A stretch of 42,770 nucleotides of DNA from Bacteroidota bacterium (GCA_023475265.1 JAMCWE010000073.1:6357-49126), one strand, 5' to 3'. Shown: positions 25,957-34,604, counted from the first letter of the stretch. Notes: generated by a model from the letters alone, not told the origin. Numbers and translations: made by a program.

Positions 25957-26181
25957 ATGGTAAAAGACCCGGTTTGCGGAATGACGATAAGAGAAGAAGA
26001 TGCCGCCGGAAGCATCACTTATAAAGGAGTAAAATATTACTTCTGCGCGCCTGTTTGCAAAGTAACCTTTTTGCATGAGCCGAAAAAATATGCTTTGCAA
26101 AATACTTCCGGCGCTAAAAGCAAAAAACAAAAAGATAATGTCAGTCATAATGGAAAGGATGTAAAAAATGAAAACGATTAA
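25957..26181 (+). CDS. YHS-domain metal-binding protein
   Basis: 74 residues from the ATG at 25957 (AAAGGAAG 8 nt upstream); the longer reading back to 25840 overlaps the previous gene and is rejected. The YHS domain fills residues 1-45: VKDPVCGMTIREEDA, YKGVKYYFCAPVCKVTF, HEPKKY. The Lys-rich tail is probably flexible. YHS domains are common in Cu+ ATPases and bind metal through Cys. No signal peptide, so it is cytoplasmic. Its end overlaps the start of the PII-like gene by 14 bp. Confidence 0.85.
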   Translation: MVKDPVCGMTIREEDAAGSITYKGVKYYFCAPVCKVTFLHEPKKYALQNTSGAKSKKQKDNVSHNGKDVKNEND

Positions 26182-26467
26182 AGCTGGTGTAAATACAACC
26201 AGGGTTCATTGGGTTGTTGAAAAATTACAAGCGCTGGGTATTCAAGATATAAGTGTAACAGAACATTTTAAACCTTTATCCCAAATTTCCGAAATGACAT
26301 TTGTATGCGATGATTATATAGTTAGCCATATCAAAAAAGTAATTCATAAATTCGGTACATGTGGTAACGCAGTGGATCATTACGTGTTCGTTGAAGACTT
26401 TGAAAACCATTCTAATTTCCAGGCAAATCGCCAGGATGATAAAAATTTATTTTATCCAAATTGTTAA
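26168..26467 (+). CDS. PII-superfamily-like small protein
   Basis: 99 residues, not closely matched to a named family. The start MKTIKAGVNTTRVHWVVEKLQALGIQDISVTE follows the beta-alpha-beta pattern of PII. Later MTFVCDDYIVSHIKKVIHKFGTCGNAVDHYVFVEDFE matches the second half (TG-GD-IFV of PII), while the T-loop is mostly missing. AAAGGATG lies inside the YHS gene and the two overlap by 14 bp. It could be a metal- or nucleotide-sensing PII-like protein for the pump or cytochrome system, possibly standing in for the frameshifted PII at 24456. Confidence 0.5.
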   Translation: MKTIKAGVNTTRVHWVVEKLQALGIQDISVTEHFKPLSQISEMTFVCDDYIVSHIKKVIHKFGTCGNAVDHYVFVEDFENHSNFQANRQDDKNLFYPNC

Positions 26468-26477
26468 AGTTGAAAAA

Positions 26478-27353
26478 GTGAAACTTCTGCAAAAAATATT
26501 ATTAATTAGACGACTGTTCTTGCTGTCTGCAATATTGATTTTTAGTTGTGTAATAATAGCTGCCGGTTCAACTGTTTTTGCACAAGGCGGTAAAGACACT
26601 ACATCTGCTACAATTGAAAAACTTCCGGTGGTTGAAAGTGATGTGTCAAACGTAGAACAATATTATTCAAACATTTTGAAAAAGCATCCTGATGACTCGG
26701 TTGCTTTAAATAATCTTGGCATGTTATATCTTCAGCTTGGTAAAACGAAAGAGGCAAAGGAATATTTATTGAAAGCCGTAAAGCTTTATCCGTGCGATTA
26801 CCTTTCTCATTATAATCTTGGTACGTTCTACGGCTACCTGGATGATATGCAGGATGCGGTTACCCATTTAATTGAATCGGCTGAATTAAATCCTAGAAGT
26901 GATGAAACTTTTTCAGCTTTGGGCACTTTTTATTTTCGACAAAATAAATTAAGCGATGCTGAAAAATCATTTTCGAGCGCGCTTAAAATTAATCCGGAAA
27001 ATGAAAATACACTTTTCGGAATGATGGGCGTTTATCAAGCCAAAAATCAAATCGATTCCGCTCTGAAAATAGGCAAAAAACTACAAAGGGTTAATAATCG
27101 TTATCAGCAGCTTCATCTAGTTTTGGCAAACTTGTACTTATTAAAAAATAATTTGCCTGAAGCGCTTGCAAATGCAAATGAAGAACAATCGCTGTACCCT
27201 GATGAACCTGAAAGCTATTACATGCTTGCGGTAATTTATAATAAAACCGGCAGCGAGGCAAATTACCGTGCAATGATTATGAAGCTGAGAGAATTAATTA
27301 AAACAAAAGATTCGGCTCAGCCGTTATTGGATAGTTTATTAAGAAAAAAATAA
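26478..27353 (+). CDS. TPR protein, likely CcmI-like cytochrome c maturation partner
   Basis: 291 residues from a GTG at 26478; the upstream reading overlaps the PII-like gene. The start has only a weak AAAG site, so it is less sure. A signal/anchor helix (LFLLSAILIFSCVIIAAGSTVFAQ) is followed by five to six TPR repeats (SVALNNLGMLYLQLGKTKEAKEY, YLSHYNLGTFYGY, ETFSALGTFYFRQNKLSDAEK, PESYYMLAVIYNK). TPR proteins hold apocytochrome c at the heme lyase in System I. It is 18 bp ahead of CcmF and after a CcmH-like gene, which supports this. Confidence 0.7.
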   Translation: MKLLQKILLIRRLFLLSAILIFSCVIIAAGSTVFAQGGKDTTSATIEKLPVVESDVSNVEQYYSNILKKHPDDSVALNNLGMLYLQLGKTKEAKEYLLKAVKLYPCDYLSHYNLGTFYGYLDDMQDAVTHLIESAELNPRSDETFSALGTFYFRQNKLSDAEKSFSSALKINPENENTLFGMMGVYQAKNQIDSALKIGKKLQRVNNRYQQLHLVLANLYLLKNNLPEALANANEEQSLYPDEPESYYMLAVIYNKTGSEANYRAMIMKLRELIKTKDSAQPLLDSLLRKK

Positions 27354-27371
27354 TGTAAATGGAATATTAAA

Positions 27372-29498
27372 ATGTTTGGAAATGTATTTATAATTTTAGC
27401 TCTTATTGCCGCGATATATAGCGTCGTAATGTATTATCAAGCTTCTAACGGAAATGAAAGAGCGCTCGTCTTTGCGAGATACGGCTATCATACAATGGCC
27501 GCACTTATCATAAGTGCATGCTTGTTTTTTCTTTACATAATTGTCACTCATCAGTTTCAATACAAGTATGTTTTCGATTATAGCAATGCTGACCTTTCTA
27601 CCGGTCTGCTGCTATCAACTTTTTATGCCGGGCAGGAAGGCAGCTTCCTTTTATGGCTGGTTTTGGCTGTTGTAGCCGGCATCGTCTTACAAAACTACAC
27701 ATCAAAAAAGCAAGGACTTGAACCGGCTTTTATGATGATTTATTCTCTCGTCCTTGTTTTCTTAATTGCTATGGTTACGCCGTTTTTTAAAAGTCCTTTC
27801 AACTTTATCTGGTTAGAAGCAAGCTATACAAATATCAAATACTTCAATCAATCGTTCTTAAATTTTCCCTTCTTACAGAATTTCATTTTTACCGACTCCA
27901 AATCGAATCAATCTTATGTTCAAATGGGACCGGATCTTTTTGCAGCTCTTAAATCAAATGGAATTGCCATCGGAGATTTTTTGATAAAGGGGAAAGGACT
28001 TAATCCACTTTTACAAAACTTCTGGATGGAAGTTCATCCGCCTATATTGTTTCTTGGATTTGCACTTTCTATTGTGCCTTTTACTTTTGCAGTTTCCGCT
28101 TTAATAAAAAATAAATATGACCAATGGATAAAATTAGCTTTGCCATGGACAATCGCCGCATCGGTAATTTTAGGGCTTGGTTTGATGATAGGCGGATACT
28201 GGGCTTACGGCGTCCTCGGCTGGGGCGGCTTCTGGGGCTGGGATCCTGTTGAAAATGCAAGCCTTATTCCCTGGCTTATAAGTGTTGCACTTATTCATAC
28301 AATGCTAATTCAAAAGCAAACTCAAATATCGAATAAGCTCGGTCGCTTGGCTAAAACAAATCTTGTTCTTGCTGTGTTAATGTTCATCTTAGTTGTTTAC
28401 AGCACCTTCTTAACAAGAAGCGGAATTTTATCTAAAGCGTCAGTCCATTCATTTGAAGACCCCGGCGCTGCTGTATATGTTTTTCTCATTCTCTTTATTC
28501 TTACTTTCACGTTTATCGGGCTTGGCGGAGTTTATTACCGTAGAAAATCTTTAACCGGTTTAAACAACATTAAAGAAAAATTTCTTTCAAGGGAAAACGG
28601 ATTGCTTTACGGCTCTCTGATTCTTGTCGCATCAGCTTTGGTTGTTTTTGTCGGCACTTCCGCTCCGATACTTGGCGAGTCTGTCGAAACAAGTTTCTAC
28701 AATAAAATGAATCTTCCGTTGGTTATAATTATGGGTTTGCTCATCAGCTTAAGTTTATTTTTAAGATGGAGGGAAACCGATGGAAATAATTTTGTTAAAG
28801 GCTTAATTCCATCGCTTATAATCTCAATTCTTTTGAGTGTTGCAGCGTCCATTTTATTAGGGATAAATGATTTTCTATTCGTCTTTTTCTTCTTTTCAAT
28901 AATATTTACAATTATTGTAAACATTCAGATGCTAATCAGAGTTTTTAGAAATGGATTTTATTTCTGGGGCGGACACTTAGCGCATATCGGTTTTGCTCTT
29001 TTCTTGTTCGGTGTCTTAGCATCGGGCACCTTAAGTAAGTCGCAGCAAATAGATCTGCCGCTCGGTATTAAAACCAAAGTTTTAAATTTTAATCTAACCT
29101 TTGTTGGAGGCAGAGCAATTAGCGGAAGTGATAAGTATGCATTTGATATAAATGTTAATGATAAAAACAAATCTTATACCGCTTCACCAATTATGTTTAT
29201 TTCAGACTTTAATAACGAGTTGATGAGAGAGCCGTATATATTAGAAGGCTTTACTAATGACTTATATTTTTCTCCAATCTCTTATGTTGATAAAAATGAA
29301 AATAATCCGGCAAAGGTTGAACATATTTCTCTTAAAGAACAGAATAACGCAGCGGCAGTTCCTTCGGAAATATTAACGGTAGAAATAAGTACAAAGCCTT
29401 TCATAAGCTTTGTCTGGATAGGAGTTTTTATTATGTCAATTGGTTTCGTTATAGTTGTTTTAAGACGAAACCGCGAGAACAAAATTTTAAATCTATAG
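27372..29498 (+). CDS. ccmF: CcmF-type cytochrome c heme lyase
   Basis: 708 residues with about 14-15 membrane helices. The WWD heme-handling motif is WGGFWGWDPVENASLIPW. GQEGSFLLWL and WMEVHPPILFLGF are typical of CcmF, the latter carrying a heme-binding His. A periplasmic C-terminal domain (about 560-670) precedes the last helix. It attaches heme to CxxCH cytochromes in the periplasm. The window's own substrates are the Cyc2-like protein, the cytochrome at 29796 and the heme kinase at 38084. CcmA-E are not in this window. Confidence 0.95.
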   Translation: MFGNVFIILALIAAIYSVVMYYQASNGNERALVFARYGYHTMAALIISACLFFLYIIVTHQFQYKYVFDYSNADLSTGLLLSTFYAGQEGSFLLWLVLAVVAGIVLQNYTSKKQGLEPAFMMIYSLVLVFLIAMVTPFFKSPFNFIWLEASYTNIKYFNQSFLNFPFLQNFIFTDSKSNQSYVQMGPDLFAALKSNGIAIGDFLIKGKGLNPLLQNFWMEVHPPILFLGFALSIVPFTFAVSALIKNKYDQWIKLALPWTIAASVILGLGLMIGGYWAYGVLGWGGFWGWDPVENASLIPWLISVALIHTMLIQKQTQISNKLGRLAKTNLVLAVLMFILVVYSTFLTRSGILSKASVHSFEDPGAAVYVFLILFILTFTFIGLGGVYYRRKSLTGLNNIKEKFLSRENGLLYGSLILVASALVVFVGTSAPILGESVETSFYNKMNLPLVIIMGLLISLSLFLRWRETDGNNFVKGLIPSLIISILLSVAASILLGINDFLFVFFFFSIIFTIIVNIQMLIRVFRNGFYFWGGHLAHIGFALFLFGVLASGTLSKSQQIDLPLGIKTKVLNFNLTFVGGRAISGSDKYAFDINVNDKNKSYTASPIMFISDFNNELMREPYILEGFTNDLYFSPISYVDKNENNPAKVEHISLKEQNNAAAVPSEILTVEISTKPFISFVWIGVFIMSIGFVIVVLRRNRENKILNL

Positions 29499-29506
29499 TT
29501 ATTGTA

Positions 29507-29725
29507 ATGAAGGCATTTGAAGAAATTATTTTGCTTTGGAATGATGGACTGATGGATAAATTTCAAAAAATATTATTCAAGTCTGTCTGGCAGAAGTGCG
29601 CTTTGCGAAGCTACTCTGTGGAACTCCGTGCTTCCTCTGCGTTACTCTGTGTAACAAAAAGTTATTCCATCATTCCTCCTAGGAGTCCTTCGGACAATAC
29701 TCCATTACTCCAACTTATATGCTTT
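29507..29725. repeat. Composite intergenic repeat (families A and B)
   Basis: GGAATGATGG (29538-29547) pairs with CCATCATTCC (29667-29676). Between them is ACTCTGTGTAACAAAAA (29644-29660), which is the family B core seen after cusA. After them are AGGAGTCCTTCGGAC and AATACTCCATTACTCC, related to family A. No gene is credible in this 290-bp gap. Confidence 0.6.
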
Positions 29726-29795
29726 GTATGATGCAAAAGTTTAAAATGAATTTTATAAATAACATACTTACTAACAAAACGATTGAGGTGGGCTC

Positions 29796-30323
29796 ATGAA
29801 AAAATATCTAATCGGCGCTGGCGCCGTAATTGTGCTTCTAATAATTGGCGGACTCATTTATATGTATTCTGGAATATTTGATATCAGCGCACGGGTTCCT
29901 CACGACCCAATAACATTGTGGGCGATGAATACCGTCCGGGATAATTCTATTAAACATAATGCGGATAATAATATTAAAACTCCCGATCTTAACGATTCCG
30001 ATCTTGTAAAGATGGGCTTTGTTCATTACCGTGAAATGTGCGTCGGCTGCCACGGCGGTCCCGTAATTGAACGGAGTGAAATTGGGCAAGGGCTTTATCC
30101 AAAAGCTCCATCGCTTGCAAGGGTTGCCAACGATTGGACTCCGCAGCAGCTTTTTTGGATTACTAAAAACGGCTTAAAGATGACCGGCATGCCGGCATTC
30201 GGTCCAACACATTCTGATGAAATGATTTGGGCAATTGTAGCATTTACTAAAAAGCTTCCGACTCTAACTAAAGAACAATATCAAACTCTTGATAAAGAAA
30301 CTCAAGGCGAAAGTGACGAATAA
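29796..30323 (+). CDS. Membrane-anchored monoheme cytochrome c
   Basis: 175 residues with GAGGTGG upstream. An N-terminal helix (YLIGAGAVIVLLIIGGLIYMY) remains as anchor. A class I cytochrome domain has C82-V-G-C85-H86 and a likely axial Met132 in TGMPAFG; DEMIWAIVAFTKKLP forms the last helix. It carries electrons at the periplasmic face, perhaps between the oxidase or cytochrome-porin and respiration. The next gene begins 4 bp after its stop. Confidence 0.9.
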   Translation: MKKYLIGAGAVIVLLIIGGLIYMYSGIFDISARVPHDPITLWAMNTVRDNSIKHNADNNIKTPDLNDSDLVKMGFVHYREMCVGCHGGPVIERSEIGQGLYPKAPSLARVANDWTPQQLFWITKNGLKMTGMPAFGPTHSDEMIWAIVAFTKKLPTLTKEQYQTLDKETQGESDE

Positions 30324-30327
30324 AAAT

Positions 30328-30726
30328 ATGAACCTTAAAATCCTAAAATTGTTTATAGTACTTTTTATCTTCTTTTTATCCGGTTATTCTTTTAGTCAAG
30401 AAATGAATTCCAATAACCATGACAGTAACTATATAAAAGACAGTCTTGAAATTCATGAAATGCATAAGAAAATCAAAGATTCATTAGCAAGAAGTTTGGT
30501 AGAGAAAATTCATATGGAAAGAATGCAGATGCCGAATTACAAATCCTGGAATGAAGTCTGCCCGGTTCTCGGCTATAAAGTAGACCATAAAGTAAAACCA
30601 ATTGAATATAACGGAAAGCTTTATGGATTTTGCTGCAAAGTTTGCCATAAAAATTTTTCTGAGAATCCGGGAAAGTACGTAAACAATCTCGATAAATACG
30701 GTATAAAATTTATCGGCAAGAAGTAA
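30328..30726 (+). CDS. Secreted YHS-domain protein
   Basis: 132 residues from the ATG at 30328; a longer TTG reading overlaps the cytochrome gene. A signal peptide (LKILKLFIVLFIFFLSGYSFSQ) is followed by a charged helical linker with His/Met (HEMHKKIKDS, HMERMQMPNY). A YHS domain (about 84-125) follows: EVCPVLGYKVDHKVKPIEYNGK, FCCKVCHKNF, ENPGKYV. It probably binds copper outside the inner membrane and is co-expressed with the cytochrome. Confidence 0.85.
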   Translation: MNLKILKLFIVLFIFFLSGYSFSQEMNSNNHDSNYIKDSLEIHEMHKKIKDSLARSLVEKIHMERMQMPNYKSWNEVCPVLGYKVDHKVKPIEYNGKLYGFCCKVCHKNFSENPGKYVNNLDKYGIKFIGKK

Positions 30727-30791
30727 AGATTTTCTGTGTCTTTCAATTATACCTTTTGGGTTTTCCTTGTGCTTAAACTTTTATATTCTTT

Positions 30792-30872
30792 GTTATGATG
30801 CCCTGTCCTCTATATAAGATAAAGCAATCTAAGCCCTGCCATAGCGGTCGCCCGGGGCATCATGACTTTTTT
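30792..30872 (+). other. Long-stem structured element (terminator, RNA or palindromic repeat)
   Basis: GTTATGATGCCC (30792-30803) pairs with GGGCATCATGAC (30855-30866) over 12 bp with one G-U pair, closing a 51-nt interior, and TTTTTT follows at once. It could be an intrinsic terminator with a large head, a small RNA or a miniature repeat. No known riboswitch is recognised in the interior. Confidence 0.45.
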
Positions 30873-30920
30873 ATTTACTAAATGACTCTGTGTACTTTAT
30901 AAAATCAAATACTCAAGTTG

Positions 30921-30945
30921 TCATTCCCGCGAAAGTGGGAATCCC
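30921..30945. repeat. Short REP-like hairpin
   Basis: CATTCCCGCGAAAGTGGGAAT within GTCATTCCCGCG...GGGAATCC folds into a GAAA-capped stem. Hairpins of this wording are scattered between genes in many bacterial genomes. Confidence 0.55.
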
Positions 30946-31002
30946 TTTCAAACAGTATAGAATTATTAATTTCATAAAATTTTTTATTAGTTAAAATTTA
31001 AA

Positions 31003-32385
31003 ATGCTGAAATCAATTTCTTTCAATAAAGAACCAATCGTTAAGGATGTAAAATTTTCTCCTATTAGTGTTCTTATTCTAATGAGTATATCTATAATAAT
31101 TGCTCATTTTGTTGTCATGCTTATCGGCATCACAAATTCTCATTCTCAAAGTCTAAGCGAAATATTATTTGATTCATTTATATTAATCATTTTGTTGTTC
31201 CCTTTGCTTTACATATTTGTGTTTCGTCCGTTAATAACACAGATAAATCAGAGAGAAAATGCGCAACGCGAATTATTTGTAAATGAAAATAAATTCAGAA
31301 ATCTAGTTGAGACAATGAATGAAGGTTTAGTTGTCCAAAATAATGATGGTTTAATAACGTTTGTTAATAATCGCTTTTGCGAATTGCTCGGCTTAGAACA
31401 AAATGAATTGTTCGGGAATAAACTTTCCAATTTTTTAGATGAAGGAAATAATAATGTTATTAAAGAATTAAGTACCGGACATATAATTGATAAAAGTGAG
31501 TCTTTCGAAATTTCATTGAAAAGTTTTAAAAACAATAATTTATTTACTATAGTTTCACCTTCTCATATTTTTGATGAGAATAATCATATCATCGGAACAC
31601 TTATGGTCGTTACCGATATTACCGGTAGGAAGCAAATGGAAATGGATTTAATTGAAGCAAAGAATAAAGCTCATGAATCTGATAAGCTTAAATCCGCTTT
31701 CCTAAATCTAATATCTCATGAAATAAGAACTCCGATTAATGCTATTGTTAATTTTCTATCCTTAATTAAGGAAGAATACCACGATAAGTTTCCAAATGAT
31801 TTGATACAATATATCAATCCAATTGAATCCGGTTCAAAAAGATTAATTAGAACTATTGAGCTTATACTAAATATGGCTGTAGAGCTAACCAACGGCGGCT
31901 CCAAACCGGAAACTGAAAAAATTATTATCAGTAGAGAAATACTTCCTTCCATTATTAAAGAATTTTCCTGCGTTGCAGAATCAAAAGGACTTCGATTAAA
32001 TTATTTTATAAAAGAAGAAGCCGCTGTCCATGCCGATAAATTTATGGCAGCTCAAATTTTTCTTCACATTATAGATAACGCTATCAAATTTACAAACAAA
32101 GGAAATATTAATGTTACACTATTCAGAAGCAATAACAGGCAGCTAATAGAGATAAAGGACACCGGTATAGGCATCTCTAAAGAATTTCAGTCCAAAATGT
32201 TTCAACTATTTTCGCAGGAAGAGAACGGATACAGCCGTAGTTACGAAGGAAATGGTCTAGGCTTAGCTCTCGTTAAAAAATACTGCGAGCTAAATAATAT
32301 CGATATACTTGTAAACAGCAGTAAAGGCGAAGGCTCTGCTTTTACTCTGATTTTTAACTTGAAAACGGTCCTAACAAATAACTAA
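31003..32385 (+). CDS. PAS-domain membrane sensor histidine kinase
   Basis: 460 residues: two membrane helices (about 22-43 and 55-74) with a short periplasmic loop (NSHSQS), a PAS domain (about 93-210, NEGLVVQNNDGLITFVNNRF, VVTDITGRK), HisKA with H239 (SHEIRTP), and HATPase with DNAIKFT, DTGIGIS and GNGLGLAL. No receiver is attached. A lone receiver lies at 33856-34227 on the other strand and could be a partner. No ribosome site is obvious before the ATG. The gene precedes the Met-rich secreted protein by 39 bp. The signal is unknown. Confidence 0.92.
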   Translation: MLKSISFNKEPIVKDVKFSPISVLILMSISIIIAHFVVMLIGITNSHSQSLSEILFDSFILIILLFPLLYIFVFRPLITQINQRENAQRELFVNENKFRNLVETMNEGLVVQNNDGLITFVNNRFCELLGLEQNELFGNKLSNFLDEGNNNVIKELSTGHIIDKSESFEISLKSFKNNNLFTIVSPSHIFDENNHIIGTLMVVTDITGRKQMEMDLIEAKNKAHESDKLKSAFLNLISHEIRTPINAIVNFLSLIKEEYHDKFPNDLIQYINPIESGSKRLIRTIELILNMAVELTNGGSKPETEKIIISREILPSIIKEFSCVAESKGLRLNYFIKEEAAVHADKFMAAQIFLHIIDNAIKFTNKGNINVTLFRSNNRQLIEIKDTGIGISKEFQSKMFQLFSQEENGYSRSYEGNGLGLALVKKYCELNNIDILVNSSKGEGSAFTLIFNLKTVLTNN

Positions 32386-32424
32386 CTTTACAATAATTAA
32401 ATTTATCGATTGGAGAATCAAAAA

Positions 32425-32934
32425 ATGAAAACACAAAACACATCCCGCAGACTTTTAAGAAATTCTTGTCCTATAATTTTAGGACTATTTCTTTTATTTA
32501 TCGTTTGCAGCTCATCTTTACTTGCTCAAGGTATGGGTAGCGGAATGAACCAGCACATGCAGAATATGAACAGCCAAATGACAAACATGCAAAGCATGAT
32601 GGCTCAAATGAATAAGATGATGGACAAAAGCAACCAGATGATGAACTCAATGAATTCCGGTATGAAAGGGAATATGAAGGGCATGGACATGGGCAAGGAT
32701 ATGAAAGGCATGAATAACGGCATGATGGGCATGACGCAAAATATGAACGATATGGGTAAGACAATGAAAACTATGCTTACCCAAATGCAAAACATTATGA
32801 AGAACGATGAGATGATGAAAAACAGCGATATGAAAAATCACATGGACGGCATGATGAAAGATATGCAGTCTATGATGAAAAATTACGGCGCCATGCTTAA
32901 TAACGCCGAACAATTGCAAAAGGGTAAAAAATAA
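32425..32934 (+). CDS. Extremely Met-rich secreted copper-binding protein
   Basis: 169 residues from the ATG at 32425 (GGAG 9 nt upstream; a TTG at 32410 is rejected). A signal peptide (IILGLFLLFIVCSSSLLAQ) leaves about 135 residues, of which I count about 39 Met, spaced in MxxM and MxxxM patterns (MMAQMNKMMDKSNQMMNSM). Asn, Gly, Lys and Gln fill the rest. Regular Met spacing in a helix is suited to binding several Cu+ ions. It is directly followed (2 bp) by a barrel protein gene. No named family; low-complexity sequence limits homology. Confidence 0.85.
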   Translation: MKTQNTSRRLLRNSCPIILGLFLLFIVCSSSLLAQGMGSGMNQHMQNMNSQMTNMQSMMAQMNKMMDKSNQMMNSMNSGMKGNMKGMDMGKDMKGMNNGMMGMTQNMNDMGKTMKTMLTQMQNIMKNDEMMKNSDMKNHMDGMMKDMQSMMKNYGAMLNNAEQLQKGKK

Positions 32935-32936
32935 AA

Positions 32937-33872
32937 ATGGATCGTAAAAATATTTTTAGTCCTTCAAGGAGGTCAGCTTTGGCTGGCTTCCTTATTCTTC
33001 TTTCTGCATTTCTATCAAATGGAAATCTATTTGCGCAAGAAGAATTGCCTGTACAGCAATCAAGCTGGTACATATATACAAATCTCCAGTTAGCCGGTGG
33101 AAATTTTATTTACAACTCCTTCGATAATGTTGTTTCGCTTTACGGAGGAGTCGGTTATCAAAGCGGTAAATTCGGAATTTCTTTTTCCATTCCGGTTGTT
33201 GGCAATAAAAATAATTTCATAAGTCAATCCGGCGGAATGATGCTTCCAATAGGCAATTCAAAAAACGGTTATGGAAATATGCAAGGCAGCGGTTCAAGCG
33301 ATGGCGGTATGATGGGGGGAGGAAGCAATTCCATGAAGAACCCCAGCACCAGCAGTCTCGGCGGAATGAATTGGGGCTTGGGAGACTTATTTCTTTATTC
33401 AAACTACCAGTTAGTTTCTCAAATCGATTTTTTTACTGATGTTATTGTAAACGCTAATGTTAAATTTCCTACCGCATCAACACACATGGGAATCGGCACC
33501 GGTCAGTTCGATTTTGGCGCTTCCGTTACGCTTAGAAAAAGCTTCGACCTTTCGGACAATCTAAATTCATTCGTTGCAATTGCAGATCTAGGATATATCA
33601 ATTTTGGCGATCCGTCGGGCATTACTTATGAAAACCCATTTACATATTCTTTCGGACTCGGGAAATTTTTCAATGACGGCGAATATTCTTTGCTTCTTTA
33701 TTACAGCGCCTACACTGAAGTGGTAAAAGGTTATGACCCTCCGCGTCAAATTGCTTTGGGATTAAATTACAAAGCAAGCGATAATCTAATTCTAACCGGA
33801 ATAGGCGCAGCAGGCTTAAGTAAATTTTCTCCGGCTTATAATTTTTCTGCGGGTATTAAGGTTGGAATTTAG
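32937..33872 (+). CDS. Outer membrane beta-barrel protein with Gly/Met-rich loop
   Basis: 311 residues with AAAGGG upstream. A signal peptide (ALAGFLILLSAFLSNGNLFAQ) is followed by alternating strands typical of a 12-strand barrel like the phenol-degradation MetA/transporter group (SWYIYTNLQLAGGNF, LYGGVGYQSGKFGISFSIPVV, FDFGASVTLRKSFDL, IALGLNYKASDNLILTGIG, FSAGIKVGI). A loop near residues 98-145 has GGMM and MMGGGSNSM. Paired with the Met-rich protein in one operon. It may be a channel or an anchor for copper-loaded protein, which is inference. Its 3' end overlaps the convergent receiver gene by 17 bp. Confidence 0.78.
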   Translation: MDRKNIFSPSRRSALAGFLILLSAFLSNGNLFAQEELPVQQSSWYIYTNLQLAGGNFIYNSFDNVVSLYGGVGYQSGKFGISFSIPVVGNKNNFISQSGGMMLPIGNSKNGYGNMQGSGSSDGGMMGGGSNSMKNPSTSSLGGMNWGLGDLFLYSNYQLVSQIDFFTDVIVNANVKFPTASTHMGIGTGQFDFGASVTLRKSFDLSDNLNSFVAIADLGYINFGDPSGITYENPFTYSFGLGKFFNDGEYSLLLYYSAYTEVVKGYDPPRQIALGLNYKASDNLILTGIGAAGLSKFSPAYNFSAGIKVGI

Positions 33873-34227
33873 TAATTATATCCATCAAAATATTTCTTGA
33901 TACAGGTTTTACTAAATACACGTCGGCTCCGGCATTTAAAACATTGGCCCTTTGATCAAGTGAATAGTATGAAGTAATACAAGCAATGGGTATCTTTAAA
34001 AAATTCTTATTAGCCTTTAGCTCTTTAATTAAAGATAAACCGTCTTTTGAACCCGGCAGCCCAATATCCATAATTATTAATTGAAAATTATTATTGGATA
34101 ATTTATCGTGCATTGATTTTTCTGAATCGCAGAATGAAAGATTATAATTCTTCAACCATAACTTGTATAAATTCCGGCTGATTTCTTCATCTTCCACTAT
34201 TAAAATCTTGAGACTTTTTTCTTCCAT
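33856..34227 (-). CDS. Single-domain response regulator (receiver only)
   Basis: 123 residues, a CheY-like fold throughout: acidic pair in IVEDEE (12-14), phospho-acceptor D54 (IIMDIGLPG), Thr/Ser in ACITSYY and K107 in LVKPVS. No output domain. It would relay phosphate or act by protein contact. The nearest kinase without a receiver is at 31003-32385. It is convergent with the barrel gene and overlaps its end by 17 bp. No ribosome site is visible. Confidence 0.9.
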   Translation of the reverse strand: MEEKSLKILIVEDEEISRNLYKLWLKNYNLSFCDSEKSMHDKLSNNNFQLIIMDIGLPGSKDGLSLIKELKANKNFLKIPIACITSYYSLDQRANVLNAGADVYLVKPVSRNILMDIITKFQP

Positions 34228-34604
34228 TTATAAATTAACTTTAAATCTCTAATGACCCTCTCGTATAAAATAAAAAAAGGACGCAACTTCCATTACATCC
34301 TTTACTTAGGCACTGGCATGCCCACCGACAAAGACATAAGAAAGCGCGTCCATTTCTGGGCGCAGCCTTCTTGCTTGTTCTTGTCAGTTTTAAAATTGCC
34401 AGTTTTAAGTAAAGAACATAGCAAACGCTACGTTAATATTTATAATACAAATTTATACTATTAAAAATCCTTTAACTTTTTCTTAGTGTAAACTATAAAG
34501 AAAAAAAATCTTATACAACTTTTGTTCTTCGATTGATTATTTGAAATAGATGTAGAATGAAAAGAAAAAATTTTCTTGCGCACATTCTTTTTCTTCTCCC
34601 ATGG
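34228..34604. other. Intergenic gap before the TonB receptor
   Basis: An ORF at 34252-34464 has no domain, signal or supporting context and I do not call it. I see no riboswitch or clear terminator. Confidence 0.4.

Noticed and set aside
29507-29731. A 74-codon ORF in the composite repeat after ccmF
   Set aside because: It is made of the intergenic repeat sequences and has no protein features.
32498-32919. Tyr/Ser- and His-rich ORFs opposite the Met-rich gene
   Set aside because: ATG repeats read backwards give CAT (His) codons; a composition artefact.
34252-34464. A 70-codon ORF between the receiver and the TonB receptor
   Set aside because: No domain, no membrane or signal segment, no good ribosome site.
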